Positions 43,428-52,724 of a stretch of DNA of 64,000 bases are shown in pieces. Position numbers and translations under genes: made by a program. Under the pieces are notes generated by a model. That model worked only from the letters and a program-made list of their open reading frames with translations, was not told where the DNA came from and searched no databases. The stretch comes from Acidipila sp. (GTDB lineage: Bacteria > Acidobacteriota > Terriglobia > Acidiferrales > UBA7541), in contig JAAFGT010000001.1 of NCBI GenBank assembly GCA_010365215.1, positions 111,415 to 175,414 on the forward strand, given 5' to 3'. Every line of letters starts with the position of its first letter. The stretch's first letter is position 1.

Positions 43428-44858
43428 ATGTCCAACGAACTGCGTAATTTCTTGTCGCTCTCTTACGACGAGCTGGAGCAATTGAATCTGAAGGCCAAGG
43501 AGCAGCGCCTCAATCGCGTGGCCCCGCACAGGATTCAAGAGGAGCGCATCAAGTACCTCACCGACGAAAAACGCATCAAGGCCGTCACCGTGCTCTTCAG
43601 CGACCTCGAAGGCCGCCTGCACATGCTCGACTACGATAAGAAGTTCCTCATCAACAGTTGGGACAATCTGACCTTCGACGGCTCCTCCATTCGCGGCTTT
43701 ACCGCGCAGCGCGAAAGCGACCTGCGCCTGGCCATGGACTGGGGAGCATTCTATTGGGGGCCCGCCGATGTGTTTGGTTCCGGCAAAGTCCTGGTCTTTG
43801 GGCACGTCATCGATAAGGACGGGTCGTCATACTCCGCGGACATTCGCGGCGTGCTGAAAGGCTACGCCGACGGCCTTCATGCAAAGAAGGGTTACACGCT
43901 GAACGCCGCCAACGAAATCGAGGGATTCCTCTTCAAGGGCACGGATGCCGAATCCAACTACCATGAAACCTCTAAATTTGAATACGTCAACACCGGCGGC
44001 TACTACCACTCGCTGCCCGGCGATCCACTGCGCACTTTCATTGACACCACCGCCGAAGTCCAGCGCGCCATGGGTTTCCAAAACGAGAAAGACCACCCTG
44101 AAGTCGCGCCTTCGCAGTTTGAAATCAACTACGGCTATGGAGAAGTGGTCGCCGCTGCCGACCAGATTCAGCTCTACAAGCTGATTTGCCGCCAGGTGGC
44201 TACCAGGATGGGCTTCACCACTTCCTTCCTGCCCAAGCCGGTGGTTGGCGTCAACGGGAATGGAATGCACACCAACGTTTCCGTCAGCAAGGCCGGCAAA
44301 AATCTTTTCTGGGATACCAAGGGTGAAGAAAAGCTCAGCAAGATGGGCTGGGAGTTTGTGGACCGCATTCTCACCCACGGAAACGATATCTGCCTGCTGC
44401 TCAATGCCAGCGTCAACGCTTACCGCCGCCTCGACCCGCATTTCGAGGCTCCCAATCAGATCAAAGCTTCGGCCACCGATCGCGGGTCTATGATCCGCAT
44501 CCCCATCGGCAACGAGCGCAGCATGCGCACCGAGGTCCGCGCCGTGGCCCCCGACGCCAATCCTTATATGGTCATGTATTCGATCTTCAAGACCGGGCTG
44601 GACGGCGAGACGTCAAAACTCAAGAACCTGCGCTCCGCCGAGCGCTACCTCCCGGACAACATTTACACGGCCATTGAAGACTTCGAAAAATCCGACTGGA
44701 CCACGAAACTTTTCGGCGCTGACGTAAAGGCCCGCTACGCCGATCTGAAGCGAGCCTCCGCCGACCGTTGCCCGCGCTCGCTTGGCACTTTCGTCAAAGC
44801 GCCGGAAGTCCAATTTCACCACGAGGTCTACAACCAGTTCTTGTGGAACAAATTCTGA
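43428..44858 (+). CDS. glnA: Type I glutamine synthetase
   Basis: A 476-residue glutamine synthetase. Visible landmarks are FSDLEGRLHMLDYDKKF, the beta-grasp FDGSSIRGF, the metal/ATP region EINYGYGEVVAAADQIQLYK, NGNGMHTNVSV, and the catalytic APNQIKASATDRGSMIRIP. The ATG at 43428 follows GAGGAG. It makes glutamine from glutamate and ammonia and so is fed by the AmtB-PII system encoded at 9.9-14.5 kb. The usual adenylylation box NLYDLP is not present; the corresponding stretch reads SAERYLPDNIYTAIEDF, so control by GlnE is doubtful. Confidence 0.94.
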   Translation: MSNELRNFLSLSYDELEQLNLKAKEQRLNRVAPHRIQEERIKYLTDEKRIKAVTVLFSDLEGRLHMLDYDKKFLINSWDNLTFDGSSIRGFTAQRESDLRLAMDWGAFYWGPADVFGSGKVLVFGHVIDKDGSSYSADIRGVLKGYADGLHAKKGYTLNAANEIEGFLFKGTDAESNYHETSKFEYVNTGGYYHSLPGDPLRTFIDTTAEVQRAMGFQNEKDHPEVAPSQFEINYGYGEVVAAADQIQLYKLICRQVATRMGFTTSFLPKPVVGVNGNGMHTNVSVSKAGKNLFWDTKGEEKLSKMGWEFVDRILTHGNDICLLLNASVNAYRRLDPHFEAPNQIKASATDRGSMIRIPIGNERSMRTEVRAVAPDANPYMVMYSIFKTGLDGETSKLKNLRSAERYLPDNIYTAIEDFEKSDWTTKLFGADVKARYADLKRASADRCPRSLGTFVKAPEVQFHHEVYNQFLWNKF

Positions 44859-45080
44859 ACATATTCCCGGATACATCCGCCGGACACGCGCCGCAAGCCA
44901 CCATGTAAGACTGAGAAGCCTTCCTCCTAGTCGTCCGTGGTATTCACTGTTGTTGCGGCGTTGTGCAGCAGGAATATCGCGGCAGTCCGTTTGTGTATTG
45001 ACCTGGCGCTCACAGCGCTGCATTGTCGCCACTCGCTGGGTTCACCGGCGCGGCCCAGCGACACAAAGGAGTCTTCCTAT

Positions 45081-45530
45081 ATGTTTCAGAGGCACCAGCA
45101 GAGTTTCCTGCGGGAACATTCACTCAGCATTGCCGCAATCAGCATCCTGCTCATGTGGATCGTTCTTTACTCCGCCTCCGACCCCTCCAAGCACCTCGGT
45201 TCGTTCTACGGCAATGCGATTGCCGACTGGTTGGGAGTCGTCGTAACTGTCCTGGCCACAAAGTACTTCTACGAGCGCGGGTCTGCCGAAAGCTTCGAGC
45301 CGCCGCACCGTCTTCTGCGTCCCGTGTGGGGACTGTTGCGTGATCACTCGCTAAGTATTTTCCTGGTGATCACAGGCCTCGGCTGGACCGCGCTTTACGT
45401 GCACATGGATTGTCAGGCGAAGTGGGGCCAGGTGGTCGGCAATATCGTTTCTGAATGGACTCAGGTATTCGGTCTCGTCCTGCTTACCAAGCGTCTCATC
45501 GAGCGCGGTTCCAAGGAAAGCGCAAAGTAG
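45081..45530 (+). CDS. Four-helix membrane protein made of an internal duplication
   Basis: A 149-residue membrane protein with AAAGGAG upstream of the ATG at 45081. The two halves are clearly related: LREHSLSIAAISILLMWIVL / LRDHSLSIFLVITGLGWTAL, and later GNAIADWLGVVV...ERGSAES / GNIVSEWTQVFG...ERGSKES. Each half has two predicted membrane helices. The pattern, including the closing ERGSxES, resembles DUF6766-type proteins, although I am not certain of the family. It follows glnA by 220 bp but has its own ribosome site; function unknown. Confidence 0.8.
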   Translation: MFQRHQQSFLREHSLSIAAISILLMWIVLYSASDPSKHLGSFYGNAIADWLGVVVTVLATKYFYERGSAESFEPPHRLLRPVWGLLRDHSLSIFLVITGLGWTALYVHMDCQAKWGQVVGNIVSEWTQVFGLVLLTKRLIERGSKESAK

Positions 45531-45569
45531 CTACCGCACCGCTGAAGTGGTGATGTTGTTGTCTGCAGT

Positions 45570-45686
45570 TTATTGAAAGAACTCAAACATGGCTGGCGCC
45601 GTGGCGGCCTCCCCGGGAAACTTCGTCACCCCCAGGCCTTCGAGCATCAGGCGAAGAACGCTTTGATGCTGATAGAAAGCGATGGA
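45570..45686 (-). other. In-frame C-terminal extension beyond the amber stop of the phosphoesterase
   Basis: Directly after the TAG at 45687-45689 the same frame stays open for 38 codons to a TAA at 45570. The codons read SIAFYQHQSVLRLMLEGLGV and then TKFPGEAATAPAMFEFFQ, which is the conserved end of this phosphoesterase family. See the upstream gene. Confidence 0.88.
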
Positions 45687-46487
45687 CTAGTAGCCGCGCT
45701 TGCCGAGCGGGCTCACGATGACCGCGGCCACATGGCCGCCGCCGCTGGTGAAGTCCAGAAGGTCGGCTTCGTCGAAAACGATAATCAGCAGGCCGCCTGC
45801 CTGGAACACCGGGCTCCGAATCAGCGGGTCAATATTGTTCATCAGCCAGGTATCGGCCGTGGCCAGCGGGCAGTTATGCCCATCGTTGCAGAGGTTCGGA
45901 ACGATGAAGGAATAATCGGGCAGGGTCGAGCCGGCCAGGTCGGCGGAAAACTGGCTGAAAGGAACCAGATTGAGCTTCTGCGCGGGGACGTTCTGTACAT
46001 CGTTCATGTACGCGAGTGGGTTATGGCGCACAGCGTAATTGCCAGTGTCCCCGCCGGTATATCCGATTGTGGGCAGATCCTCGGCGTAGGATTTCCAAGT
46101 TTTGCCGGCGGCGAGAAGCTGCCTGACCACATTATCGTCGCCTACGGGAAACGTCTGCGGCGTAACCGAATCGAACGGTGTGAGCGTCTGTCCGGTGGTG
46201 AGCTCGAAGTAATTCGGAATTGACGGATGCGCATTAGCGAAATAATTTGTCGCCAGGCCGTACTGATTTGCCAGGCCGTTCAAGTAGGGCATCGAGGGGT
46301 TGCCGATTACGCTGGCGTAGTTGGCATTCTCCTCCACGACAATGAAAACGTGCCCGAAGCGCACATTCTGCGACGGCGGCGGCAGAGTCATGGCCGCCTG
46401 TCCAGCGCAGCCGGCCAGCGCCAGGCTGCCGAATACGATTGCAAAGAATCTAATAGCAGAAGAAATGTTTCGACGGTAGATAGACAA
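45687..46487 (-). CDS. Phosphoesterase-family lipoprotein interrupted by an in-frame amber codon
   Basis: A PF04185-type (acid phosphatase / phospholipase C-like) enzyme with FGHVFIVVEENANYASVIG at the front, NAHPSIPNYFELTTGQ, GKTWKSYAEDLP, LPDYSFIVPNLCNDGHNC and LLIIVFDEAD. A lipobox SLALAGC implies membrane anchoring. The start is uncertain: a TTG at 46487 gives a short signal, while the frame is open back to an ATG at 46676. The frame stops at a TAG at 45687 after SPLGKRGY, but the family's conserved C-terminus continues in the same frame for 38 more codons. Either the gene is inactivated by one substitution, or TAG is read through, or the base is a sequencing error. Confidence 0.82.
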   Translation of the reverse strand: MSIYRRNISSAIRFFAIVFGSLALAGCAGQAAMTLPPPSQNVRFGHVFIVVEENANYASVIGNPSMPYLNGLANQYGLATNYFANAHPSIPNYFELTTGQTLTPFDSVTPQTFPVGDDNVVRQLLAAGKTWKSYAEDLPTIGYTGGDTGNYAVRHNPLAYMNDVQNVPAQKLNLVPFSQFSADLAGSTLPDYSFIVPNLCNDGHNCPLATADTWLMNNIDPLIRSPVFQAGGLLIIVFDEADLLDFTSGGGHVAAVIVSPLGKRGY

Positions 46488-46769
46488 AATTTTCAGACCT
46501 TTAAATCGAGGCTTTGCTGAACACGCGGTGCCGGATCGCCCGAAGGCGCGATCATGCAACGCACCTTTACAATGGCCTATTCGCGACTTTTCTTCTGTCC
46601 ACATTGGAACACCTGCGTCGGTCTGTGCCTGAATAAAACCCGTAACCACAATGGAAAATACTTCACAGAATCCCAACTGCCGCCCGCCGGAACCCCTCGA
46701 CCCCTCATCACGCTGCTGTTACCATGTCCCGCAAGTCGTCAGCCATAGGCTTTGCTCAGGAGTAAATTG

Positions 46770-47636
46770 ATGCGCGTTAACGTCTTGCTCGTTCTGGTCG
46801 CTCTTACTCTGGCTTCACCGAGCGCTTTTGCGCAGTCCGTTCCTTCAGCCATTTTCACCGATCCGCCCGTCGATGCCGCACATCCCGCCGGCATGACCGT
46901 GCTGCATATCCCCACGCACGGTTTGCTCATCAATGGATTGATCTACCAGCCTTCCGGCGCCGCGCCGCATCCGACGTTAGTCATCTGCCACGGCCTGCCT
47001 GGGAATGAGAAAAATCTTGATCTCGCGCAGGCCGTGCGGCGAGCAGGTTGGAACGCCGTCACCTTCAACTACCGCGGTTCGTGGGGCAGCCCGGGTAACT
47101 TCCGCTTTGCCCAGAACCTCGAAGACGCCGACGCTGTGCTCGCCTACCTGCGCGATCCTGCGAACGCCGTTCGGCTGGGCATCGATGCAAAACGTATCGC
47201 CATCGCCGGCCATAGCATGGGCGGCTGGGTCGTTGCGCACACCGCGGCCCACGATCACGGGTTGTTGGGTGCGATTTTGATTTCCGCGGGGGACATGGGT
47301 GCCATCGGCGAACCGCGGGAAAAACTCGCAGCCATGATGGCGGACAACATGGAGGCACTCGCCGGCGTGACCGCCGAAAGCATGGCGGACGAAGTGAAAA
47401 CCCATGGCAAGGAATTTCGAATGGAGAACGCCGCGACCGGACTCGCTCAAACGCCTCTCCTCGCACTGACTTCCGACGATGGCCTGGCGCCCGATACGGA
47501 CGCGCTGGTTCACGCTATCGAAGCCAAGGGTGGACATAAAGTCACCGCGACGCACGTCGCCACCGACCACAGTTGGTCAGACCATCGCATCGCTCTGGAG
47601 AGCGCGATCATCACCTGGCTCGCCGGGCTGCATTAG
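46770..47636 (+). CDS. Exported alpha/beta hydrolase
   Basis: A 288-residue protein with signal peptide (VNVLLVLVALTLASPSAFAQ) and an alpha/beta-hydrolase domain: LVICHGLPGNEKN (oxyanion), FNYRGSWGSPG, nucleophile elbow GHSMGG (Ser149), a late Asp in LTSDDGLAPD, and the catalytic His in ATDHSWSDHR. The ATG at 46770 has CAGGAG upstream. It resembles dienelactone-hydrolase-like or acyl-peptide esterases; substrate unknown. It ends 36 bp before the LctP-type permease, so it may be the first gene of that operon and supply its substrate by ester hydrolysis. Confidence 0.88.
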   Translation: MRVNVLLVLVALTLASPSAFAQSVPSAIFTDPPVDAAHPAGMTVLHIPTHGLLINGLIYQPSGAAPHPTLVICHGLPGNEKNLDLAQAVRRAGWNAVTFNYRGSWGSPGNFRFAQNLEDADAVLAYLRDPANAVRLGIDAKRIAIAGHSMGGWVVAHTAAHDHGLLGAILISAGDMGAIGEPREKLAAMMADNMEALAGVTAESMADEVKTHGKEFRMENAATGLAQTPLLALTSDDGLAPDTDALVHAIEAKGGHKVTATHVATDHSWSDHRIALESAIITWLAGLH

Positions 47637-47671
47637 AATCATTCATCCCACTGGCCAAGATCAGTGCCGCG

Positions 47672-49306
47672 ATGTATACGCAAAATTTTACTCCTTTCCT
47701 GAATTCACTTCCGTGGTCAGCGGCTTTCGCACTACTGCCGCTCTTGGCTATTTTCGTTTTGCTGGGAGGTTTGCGCTGGCAAGCGCGATGGGCGGCAATC
47801 GTTTCGCTTTCCATCGCCGTGCTGATCGCCGTCGCCGTGTATAGGATGCCGTTTGCGCAGGCCCTGAGTGGTGCCTTGGAGGGAGCGGCCACCGGCTTCT
47901 TTCCCATTGTCTGGGTGGGCATAAATGCGATCTGGCTCTGCGACCTCACCGCTGCCAGCGGCCATTTTAGTGTTCTCAGCCGGGCGTTTGCATCCATCAG
48001 CAGCGACCAGAGGGTGCAGGCAATTCTCATTGCTTTTTGTTTTGGCGCTTTGCTGGAAGGCTTGGGGGGCGGCGGCAGTCCCGTCGCTATTTGTGCAGTC
48101 ATCCTGATCGGCTTGGGAATATCTCCGATGAAAGCTGCGGCTGCTTGTCTTATCGCGGACACCAGCCCAGTCGCGTTCGGCTCGCTGGGACTGCCCATCA
48201 CCACGCTGGCCACGCTCACGAAACTCCCCGTCCGCGATCTCAGCGCCATGGTGGGAAGGCAAACTCCCGTTCTTGCGTTCCTTGTGCCGTTTATCCTGGT
48301 GGTGGTGATGGATGGATGGCGCGGCTTACGAGAGCTTTGGCTCCTGGCGTCCGTCGCCGGAATCAGCTATGCGTCGGCCCAGTTTGTGAGCTCCCAAATT
48401 TTACCAGTAGAGTTGGTGGATATAGTTTCGGCGCTTGTGGCGTTCGCGGCGTGCGGCAGTTTTCTGTATTTTCGTAACGATTCGGCTCCAAAAGCGATGG
48501 GAGCACCTGCAACCGCTCCCCGGCAGACTGAGCTTTCCGGCCTTTCTCAATCGCACTCGACCGACCGGCCTTGGGAAATCTTCCGGGCGTTCTTGCCATA
48601 CGTAGTTGTTCTGATTGTCGTCGGCATCGCGCAGATCGGTCCCGTCGCGCGACTCCTCGAACATCTGACCTCGCGTTTTGCGTGGCCCGGATTATCCGTA
48701 GTGTCTCCGGATGGCCGATCAGTCGCCGCGGCCACCATTAAGTTTGAGTGGATCAGATCCGCGGGAAGCCTCATGCTCATCAGCGGATTGATCACCGCAC
48801 CCATGCTGGGAATCAGTTTTCGCCGCGCGCTCAGCATCTATCTCCAGACGCTCCACAAGCTTCGCTGGGCAATCTTTACGGTCTGCGCCGTGGTGGCTCT
48901 CGCGTTTGTGATGAATCTCTCCGGGCAGAGCACTACCCTAGGTCTTTGGGCAGCCGGAGCCAGGGGCGGGTTCGCGGCGATGTCGCCGGTGATTGGATCG
49001 ATCGGCACGGCGCTTACCGGCTCGGACACTTCTTCGAACGCGCTGTTTGGTGTCCTGCAGGTGGCCGCAGCGCGCGCCGCGCATCTTTCCGAAATACTCC
49101 TGGCCGCCGCCAATTCTGCCGGAGGGGTCTGCGGCAAGGCGATTTCGCCCCAGAACCTGGCCATCGCCGCGGTGGCCGTCGGGGTAGAGGGTCACGAAGG
49201 CGATCTGTTTCGAAAGGTCATCGGTTGGACTCTCTTGATGATTGCAGCCCTCAGCCTGCTGGTATATTTGCAATCCACTTCCGTACTTTCCTGGATGGTT
49301 CCATGA
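47672..49306 (+). CDS. LctP-family hydroxycarboxylate permease
   Basis: A 544-residue polytopic membrane protein of the lactate permease family, with about 13 helices and the signature FFPIVWVGINAIWLCDLTAASGHF, FGALLEGLGGGGSPVAICAV and SPVAFGSLGLPITTLATLTKL. Conserved C-terminal stretches GSIGTALTGSDTSSNALFG and GGVCGKAISPQNLAIA match the family. Characterised members import lactate and glycolate. Its last codons overlap the start of the CoA-transferase/lyase fusion (ATGA), so the transported acid is probably the substrate of that enzyme and may be something other than lactate. Confidence 0.91.
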   Translation: MYTQNFTPFLNSLPWSAAFALLPLLAIFVLLGGLRWQARWAAIVSLSIAVLIAVAVYRMPFAQALSGALEGAATGFFPIVWVGINAIWLCDLTAASGHFSVLSRAFASISSDQRVQAILIAFCFGALLEGLGGGGSPVAICAVILIGLGISPMKAAAACLIADTSPVAFGSLGLPITTLATLTKLPVRDLSAMVGRQTPVLAFLVPFILVVVMDGWRGLRELWLLASVAGISYASAQFVSSQILPVELVDIVSALVAFAACGSFLYFRNDSAPKAMGAPATAPRQTELSGLSQSHSTDRPWEIFRAFLPYVVVLIVVGIAQIGPVARLLEHLTSRFAWPGLSVVSPDGRSVAAATIKFEWIRSAGSLMLISGLITAPMLGISFRRALSIYLQTLHKLRWAIFTVCAVVALAFVMNLSGQSTTLGLWAAGARGGFAAMSPVIGSIGTALTGSDTSSNALFGVLQVAAARAAHLSEILLAAANSAGGVCGKAISPQNLAIAAVAVGVEGHEGDLFRKVIGWTLLMIAALSLLVYLQSTSVLSWMVP

Positions 49307-51378
49307 ATCGAACGATTACCTCCTATCAGCCCGGCACTCGCTGCCCGCTCGATGGCATTCGCGTACTCGATCTTTCGCGCCTGGTAGCTGGAAATATGGT
49401 GAGCATGCAGCTCGCTGATTTCGGCGCGGAAGTGATCAAGCTGGAGCCGCCCGAAGGCGATCCATTGAGGCACTGGCAGACGAAAGGCGTTTCCGCTTAC
49501 TGGAAAGTGTATGGCCGGAACAAGAAGAGCGTGGTCGTTGATTTAAAAACGGCCCGCGGAAAAGAGATCCTGTCCAAGCTGATTCCCACCGCTGATGTGC
49601 TCATCGAAAGCTTTCGTCCCGGCGTGATGGAGGCCATGGGCTTTGCGCCGGAACAGGTTCAGGGAATGAACCCGCGGGTGATTTTTCTGCGAGTCTCCGG
49701 TTGGGGACAAACCGGACCCTATCGCAACAAGCCCGGCTTCGGCAGCCTGGTGGAAGCGATGTCGGGCTTTGCCGCCAAGAACGGCTTCGCAGACCGGCCT
49801 CCGGCTCTCCCCAATATGGCGCTAGCCGACATGGTGGCTGGTCTTTACGGTGCGTTTGCCGTGCTCTTAGCGGTCCGTGAACAAGAACGAAGCGGGCTCG
49901 GGCAGGTTATCGATCTATCTCTGCTCGAGCCGCTGCACGCGATTCTTGGACCGGCTGCCGCTGATTACTCCCTGACCGGCGTCGTGCCTCCCAGGTCTGG
50001 AAACCGATCTTCACTCACCGCGCCCCGCAACGTCTATGCGACCGCGGAAGGCAAGTGGGTTGCACTTTCGGCTTCAACGCAATCCATGGCGGTGCGATTA
50101 TTTCAGGCGATTGGCAGGCCAGATCTGATTACCGACGCAAGATTCAAAAACAATTCGGACCGGCTGCGACATTCCGCCGATCTCGATGCCATCATCGGGA
50201 GTTTTATTTTGCAGCGCAACTTGCCGGATAATCTCAACTTTTTCGAGGAAGCTCGAGTCACTGTGGGCCCGGTCTATGACGTCTCTCAATTTCAAGAGGA
50301 CCCCCATGTTCTGGAACGCGGCATACTCGTCGATGTGGAGGATGCCGAAATCGGCGTGCTGAGAATGGCCGCTCCGGTGCCCCGCTTATCGCGCACACCG
50401 GCAGCGCTGCGCAAAGCCGCTCCGTCGCTAGGTGAAAACCAGGCCGAGATCCTGGGCCCGCTTGAGACCAGCACAGAGGAGCACTTCAAGGGACACGCGA
50501 AGCCCCAGAAACAACCGCAGCGCGGCCGTGCCTCGCTGGCGCGCCGCTCGCTGCTTTACATCCCTGCGTTGGCCGAACGGTACATCGAACGGGCCCACGA
50601 ACGCGGCGCGAGCTCCATCGTGCTCGACTTGGAAGACTCCATTGCTGCGGAGAATAAAAACGCGGCCCGGCAAGCTCTGGCATCGGCAATAGAAATTCTG
50701 CGAAGCAGGCATGTCGATTTGTGGATCCGCGTCAATAACCATCCAGATTATCTGGAGCTCGATCTGTCCGCAGCAATTAAGGATGGCGTCGCAGGAATCG
50801 TGCTACCAAAGGTAGAAGGGGAGCACGAGTTGCAGCGCGTTTCTGCGCTCATCGATCAGTTGGAAAACTCCGCACAAATTCAATCCGGCAGCGTGAGGCT
50901 GGCAGCTTTGGTGGAGACACCGAAAGGCGTGGCGGCGGTGCAGCAACTGGTTTCGGTGAAGCGTCTCGCGGCATTGGCTTTTGGCCCGGAGGATTATGCA
51001 ACCTCGATGGGCTTGGAACCCACTCTCCGGGTTGTTTCGTACGCTGCCCACAGCGTGGCTTTGGCGGCGCGAACTGCGGATCTCGAGGCTTGGGGGCCGG
51101 CGGGATCCATCGCCGAGTTTAAGAACTTGTCGCGCTTTCGCCGCACCATTCAGGTGAGCGTCGCCGCGGGCTTCACCGCATGCTTCTGCATTCACCCCGA
51201 GCAGGTCAAAATCGTCAACCAAGCCTATGAGCCCACCGCGAAACAGGTCGCGTGGGCCCGGGCGGTTGTCTCAGCATTTACAGATGGTGGATCCATTGCT
51301 GTGGATGGCCGAATGGTCGATCAGCCGGTCTACCAGCGTGCTCTGGACATCCTGGACCGGCTTCTTCGACCGCGCTAA
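49303..51378 (+). CDS. CaiB/BaiF CoA-transferase fused to CitE-type acyl-CoA lyase
   Basis: A 691-residue two-enzyme fusion. The N-terminal 385 residues are a class III CoA-transferase: LDGIRVLDLSRLVAGNMVSM, DFGAEVIKLEPPEGDPLR, GRNKKSVVVDLK, and the catalytic Asp176 in ALADMVAGLYG. A Lys/Gln/Pro-rich linker (about 387-412) leads to a CitE-like lyase: RSLLYIPALAERYIERA, SSIVLDLEDSIAAENK, AALVETPKGVAAV, ALAFGPEDYATSMG and ACFCIHPEQV. The expected sequence is activation of a hydroxy acid to its CoA thioester, then C-C cleavage, as in malyl- or citramalyl-CoA routes. ATGA overlap couples it to the LctP-type permease. An earlier in-frame start exists inside the permease gene and is not credible. 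Confidence 0.92.
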   Translation: MNRTITSYQPGTRCPLDGIRVLDLSRLVAGNMVSMQLADFGAEVIKLEPPEGDPLRHWQTKGVSAYWKVYGRNKKSVVVDLKTARGKEILSKLIPTADVLIESFRPGVMEAMGFAPEQVQGMNPRVIFLRVSGWGQTGPYRNKPGFGSLVEAMSGFAAKNGFADRPPALPNMALADMVAGLYGAFAVLLAVREQERSGLGQVIDLSLLEPLHAILGPAAADYSLTGVVPPRSGNRSSLTAPRNVYATAEGKWVALSASTQSMAVRLFQAIGRPDLITDARFKNNSDRLRHSADLDAIIGSFILQRNLPDNLNFFEEARVTVGPVYDVSQFQEDPHVLERGILVDVEDAEIGVLRMAAPVPRLSRTPAALRKAAPSLGENQAEILGPLETSTEEHFKGHAKPQKQPQRGRASLARRSLLYIPALAERYIERAHERGASSIVLDLEDSIAAENKNAARQALASAIEILRSRHVDLWIRVNNHPDYLELDLSAAIKDGVAGIVLPKVEGEHELQRVSALIDQLENSAQIQSGSVRLAALVETPKGVAAVQQLVSVKRLAALAFGPEDYATSMGLEPTLRVVSYAAHSVALAARTADLEAWGPAGSIAEFKNLSRFRRTIQVSVAAGFTACFCIHPEQVKIVNQAYEPTAKQVAWARAVVSAFTDGGSIAVDGRMVDQPVYQRALDILDRLLRPR

Positions 51379-51572
51379 TCGGCGTGCGTCGGAGCTCTCC
51401 ACAATCCGCCCAGTTTGATGTGTCGCGTCAAGACCCGAATAAAGTGCGCAGCTCCGGTATTCCTTGATCCGCCAGGCTGTGTAACCGCACATGTAGCCGT
51501 CACGTCTACCAAGGTAGTGTTTAACCATCCGCATCCTGGAAGCTCGTCGGGAATTACGAGGGAGAGTTACCT

Positions 51573-52724
51573 GTGAAAATCATATTTGCATTTCTTATTC
51601 TGTCGGTTTGTTCTGTCAGCGCTTCGGCGCAGGAACTGTCGGAATTGTCCATGCCTCCGAACGGCGACAACCAGAAAGCAGAGGTTTCCCAATGGATCGG
51701 CCTCGTCCAGATCTCCATCGCCTATCACAGCCCTCGCGTTCACAATCCACCAAACAATGATCGCACCGGCCATATTTGGGGCGAGCTTGTGCACTTCGGT
51801 TTTTTTGACGAGGGTTTCGGTCCTTCCAAGTCCACACCCTGGCGGGCCGGCGCCAATGAAAGCACCACCATCACGTTCTCCCATGACGTCAAAGTGGGAA
51901 ACCAGGACCTCAAGGCGGGCAGGTACGCGCTGTTTCTCGAAGTTGCCAAGACCGGGCCCTGGAACTGGATCTTTTCCAACGACTCGCACGGCTGGGGAAG
52001 CTATCAATATGACCCCAAGAACGATGCTTTGCGCGTCCCGGTCGTTCCGGAAGAGGCTCCCTTCACGGAATTCATGACTTTTGGTTTCGACGATCGCACT
52101 CCAAACTCCGCCGTGGGTTTTCTTCAATGGGAGAAAAAACGCATTCCCTTCAAAATCGATGTTCCCAACGTAAATGAGCTGTACTCCGCCCAGATGGAGC
52201 AAGAGCTTCTGTCGTGGCCCGGATTCAACTATCGGAACTGGCAAACGGCGGCGCAATTCTCTGCGGATAATAAAGTCAACCTCGAGAAAGCTTTGCTCTG
52301 GGCCGATAAAGCGATCAGTGAACCGTTCCGCGGTGCTGTCACCGGCCGCGAAGATTTCTCTACCTTGCATACCAAATCAGCCGTCCTAGAGGCGATGGGA
52401 CGAACCGCGGATGCCGATGCGACTATGCAACAGGCGCTTACGTTGCCGGCAACGTCCGCGGCGGACGTGTATCGATACGGAATGCATCTCCTCGGTGAGA
52501 AGCGAACCGCCAAGGCTCTGGAAAGTTTCAAGATAAACCAGCAGCGGCATCCGGATGAGAAGTTCTGGACGTATCTTGGCCTCGCTCGCGGATACACAGC
52601 TACCGGCGACAAAAAGAACGCTATTGCTAATTGGCAGATAGCGCTCTCCAATGTGCCCGCCAACCTGAGTAGTAGTATCGGCCAGTTTCAAGCGGCGCTG
52701 GCGGCACTGAAGGAAAGCAATTAA
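51573..52724 (+). CDS. DUF2911 protein with TPR-like C-terminus
   Basis: A 383-residue exported protein (signal peptide IIFAFLILSVCSVSASAQ). The DUF2911 domain spans about 35-210, with VQISIAYHSPRVHNPPNNDR, PWRAGANESTTITFSHDV, and AGRYALFLEVAKTGPWNWIFSN reduced in parts to its beta-sandwich core. The C-terminal 150 residues are helical and resemble tetratricopeptide units (NLEKALLWADKAI, AKALESFKINQQRHPDEKFW). The start is a GTG at 51573 with GAGGGAGAG upstream. Role unknown; the family is common in Bacteroidota and Acidobacteria. Confidence 0.87.
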   Translation: MKIIFAFLILSVCSVSASAQELSELSMPPNGDNQKAEVSQWIGLVQISIAYHSPRVHNPPNNDRTGHIWGELVHFGFFDEGFGPSKSTPWRAGANESTTITFSHDVKVGNQDLKAGRYALFLEVAKTGPWNWIFSNDSHGWGSYQYDPKNDALRVPVVPEEAPFTEFMTFGFDDRTPNSAVGFLQWEKKRIPFKIDVPNVNELYSAQMEQELLSWPGFNYRNWQTAAQFSADNKVNLEKALLWADKAISEPFRGAVTGREDFSTLHTKSAVLEAMGRTADADATMQQALTLPATSAADVYRYGMHLLGEKRTAKALESFKINQQRHPDEKFWTYLGLARGYTATGDKKNAIANWQIALSNVPANLSSSIGQFQAALAALKESN

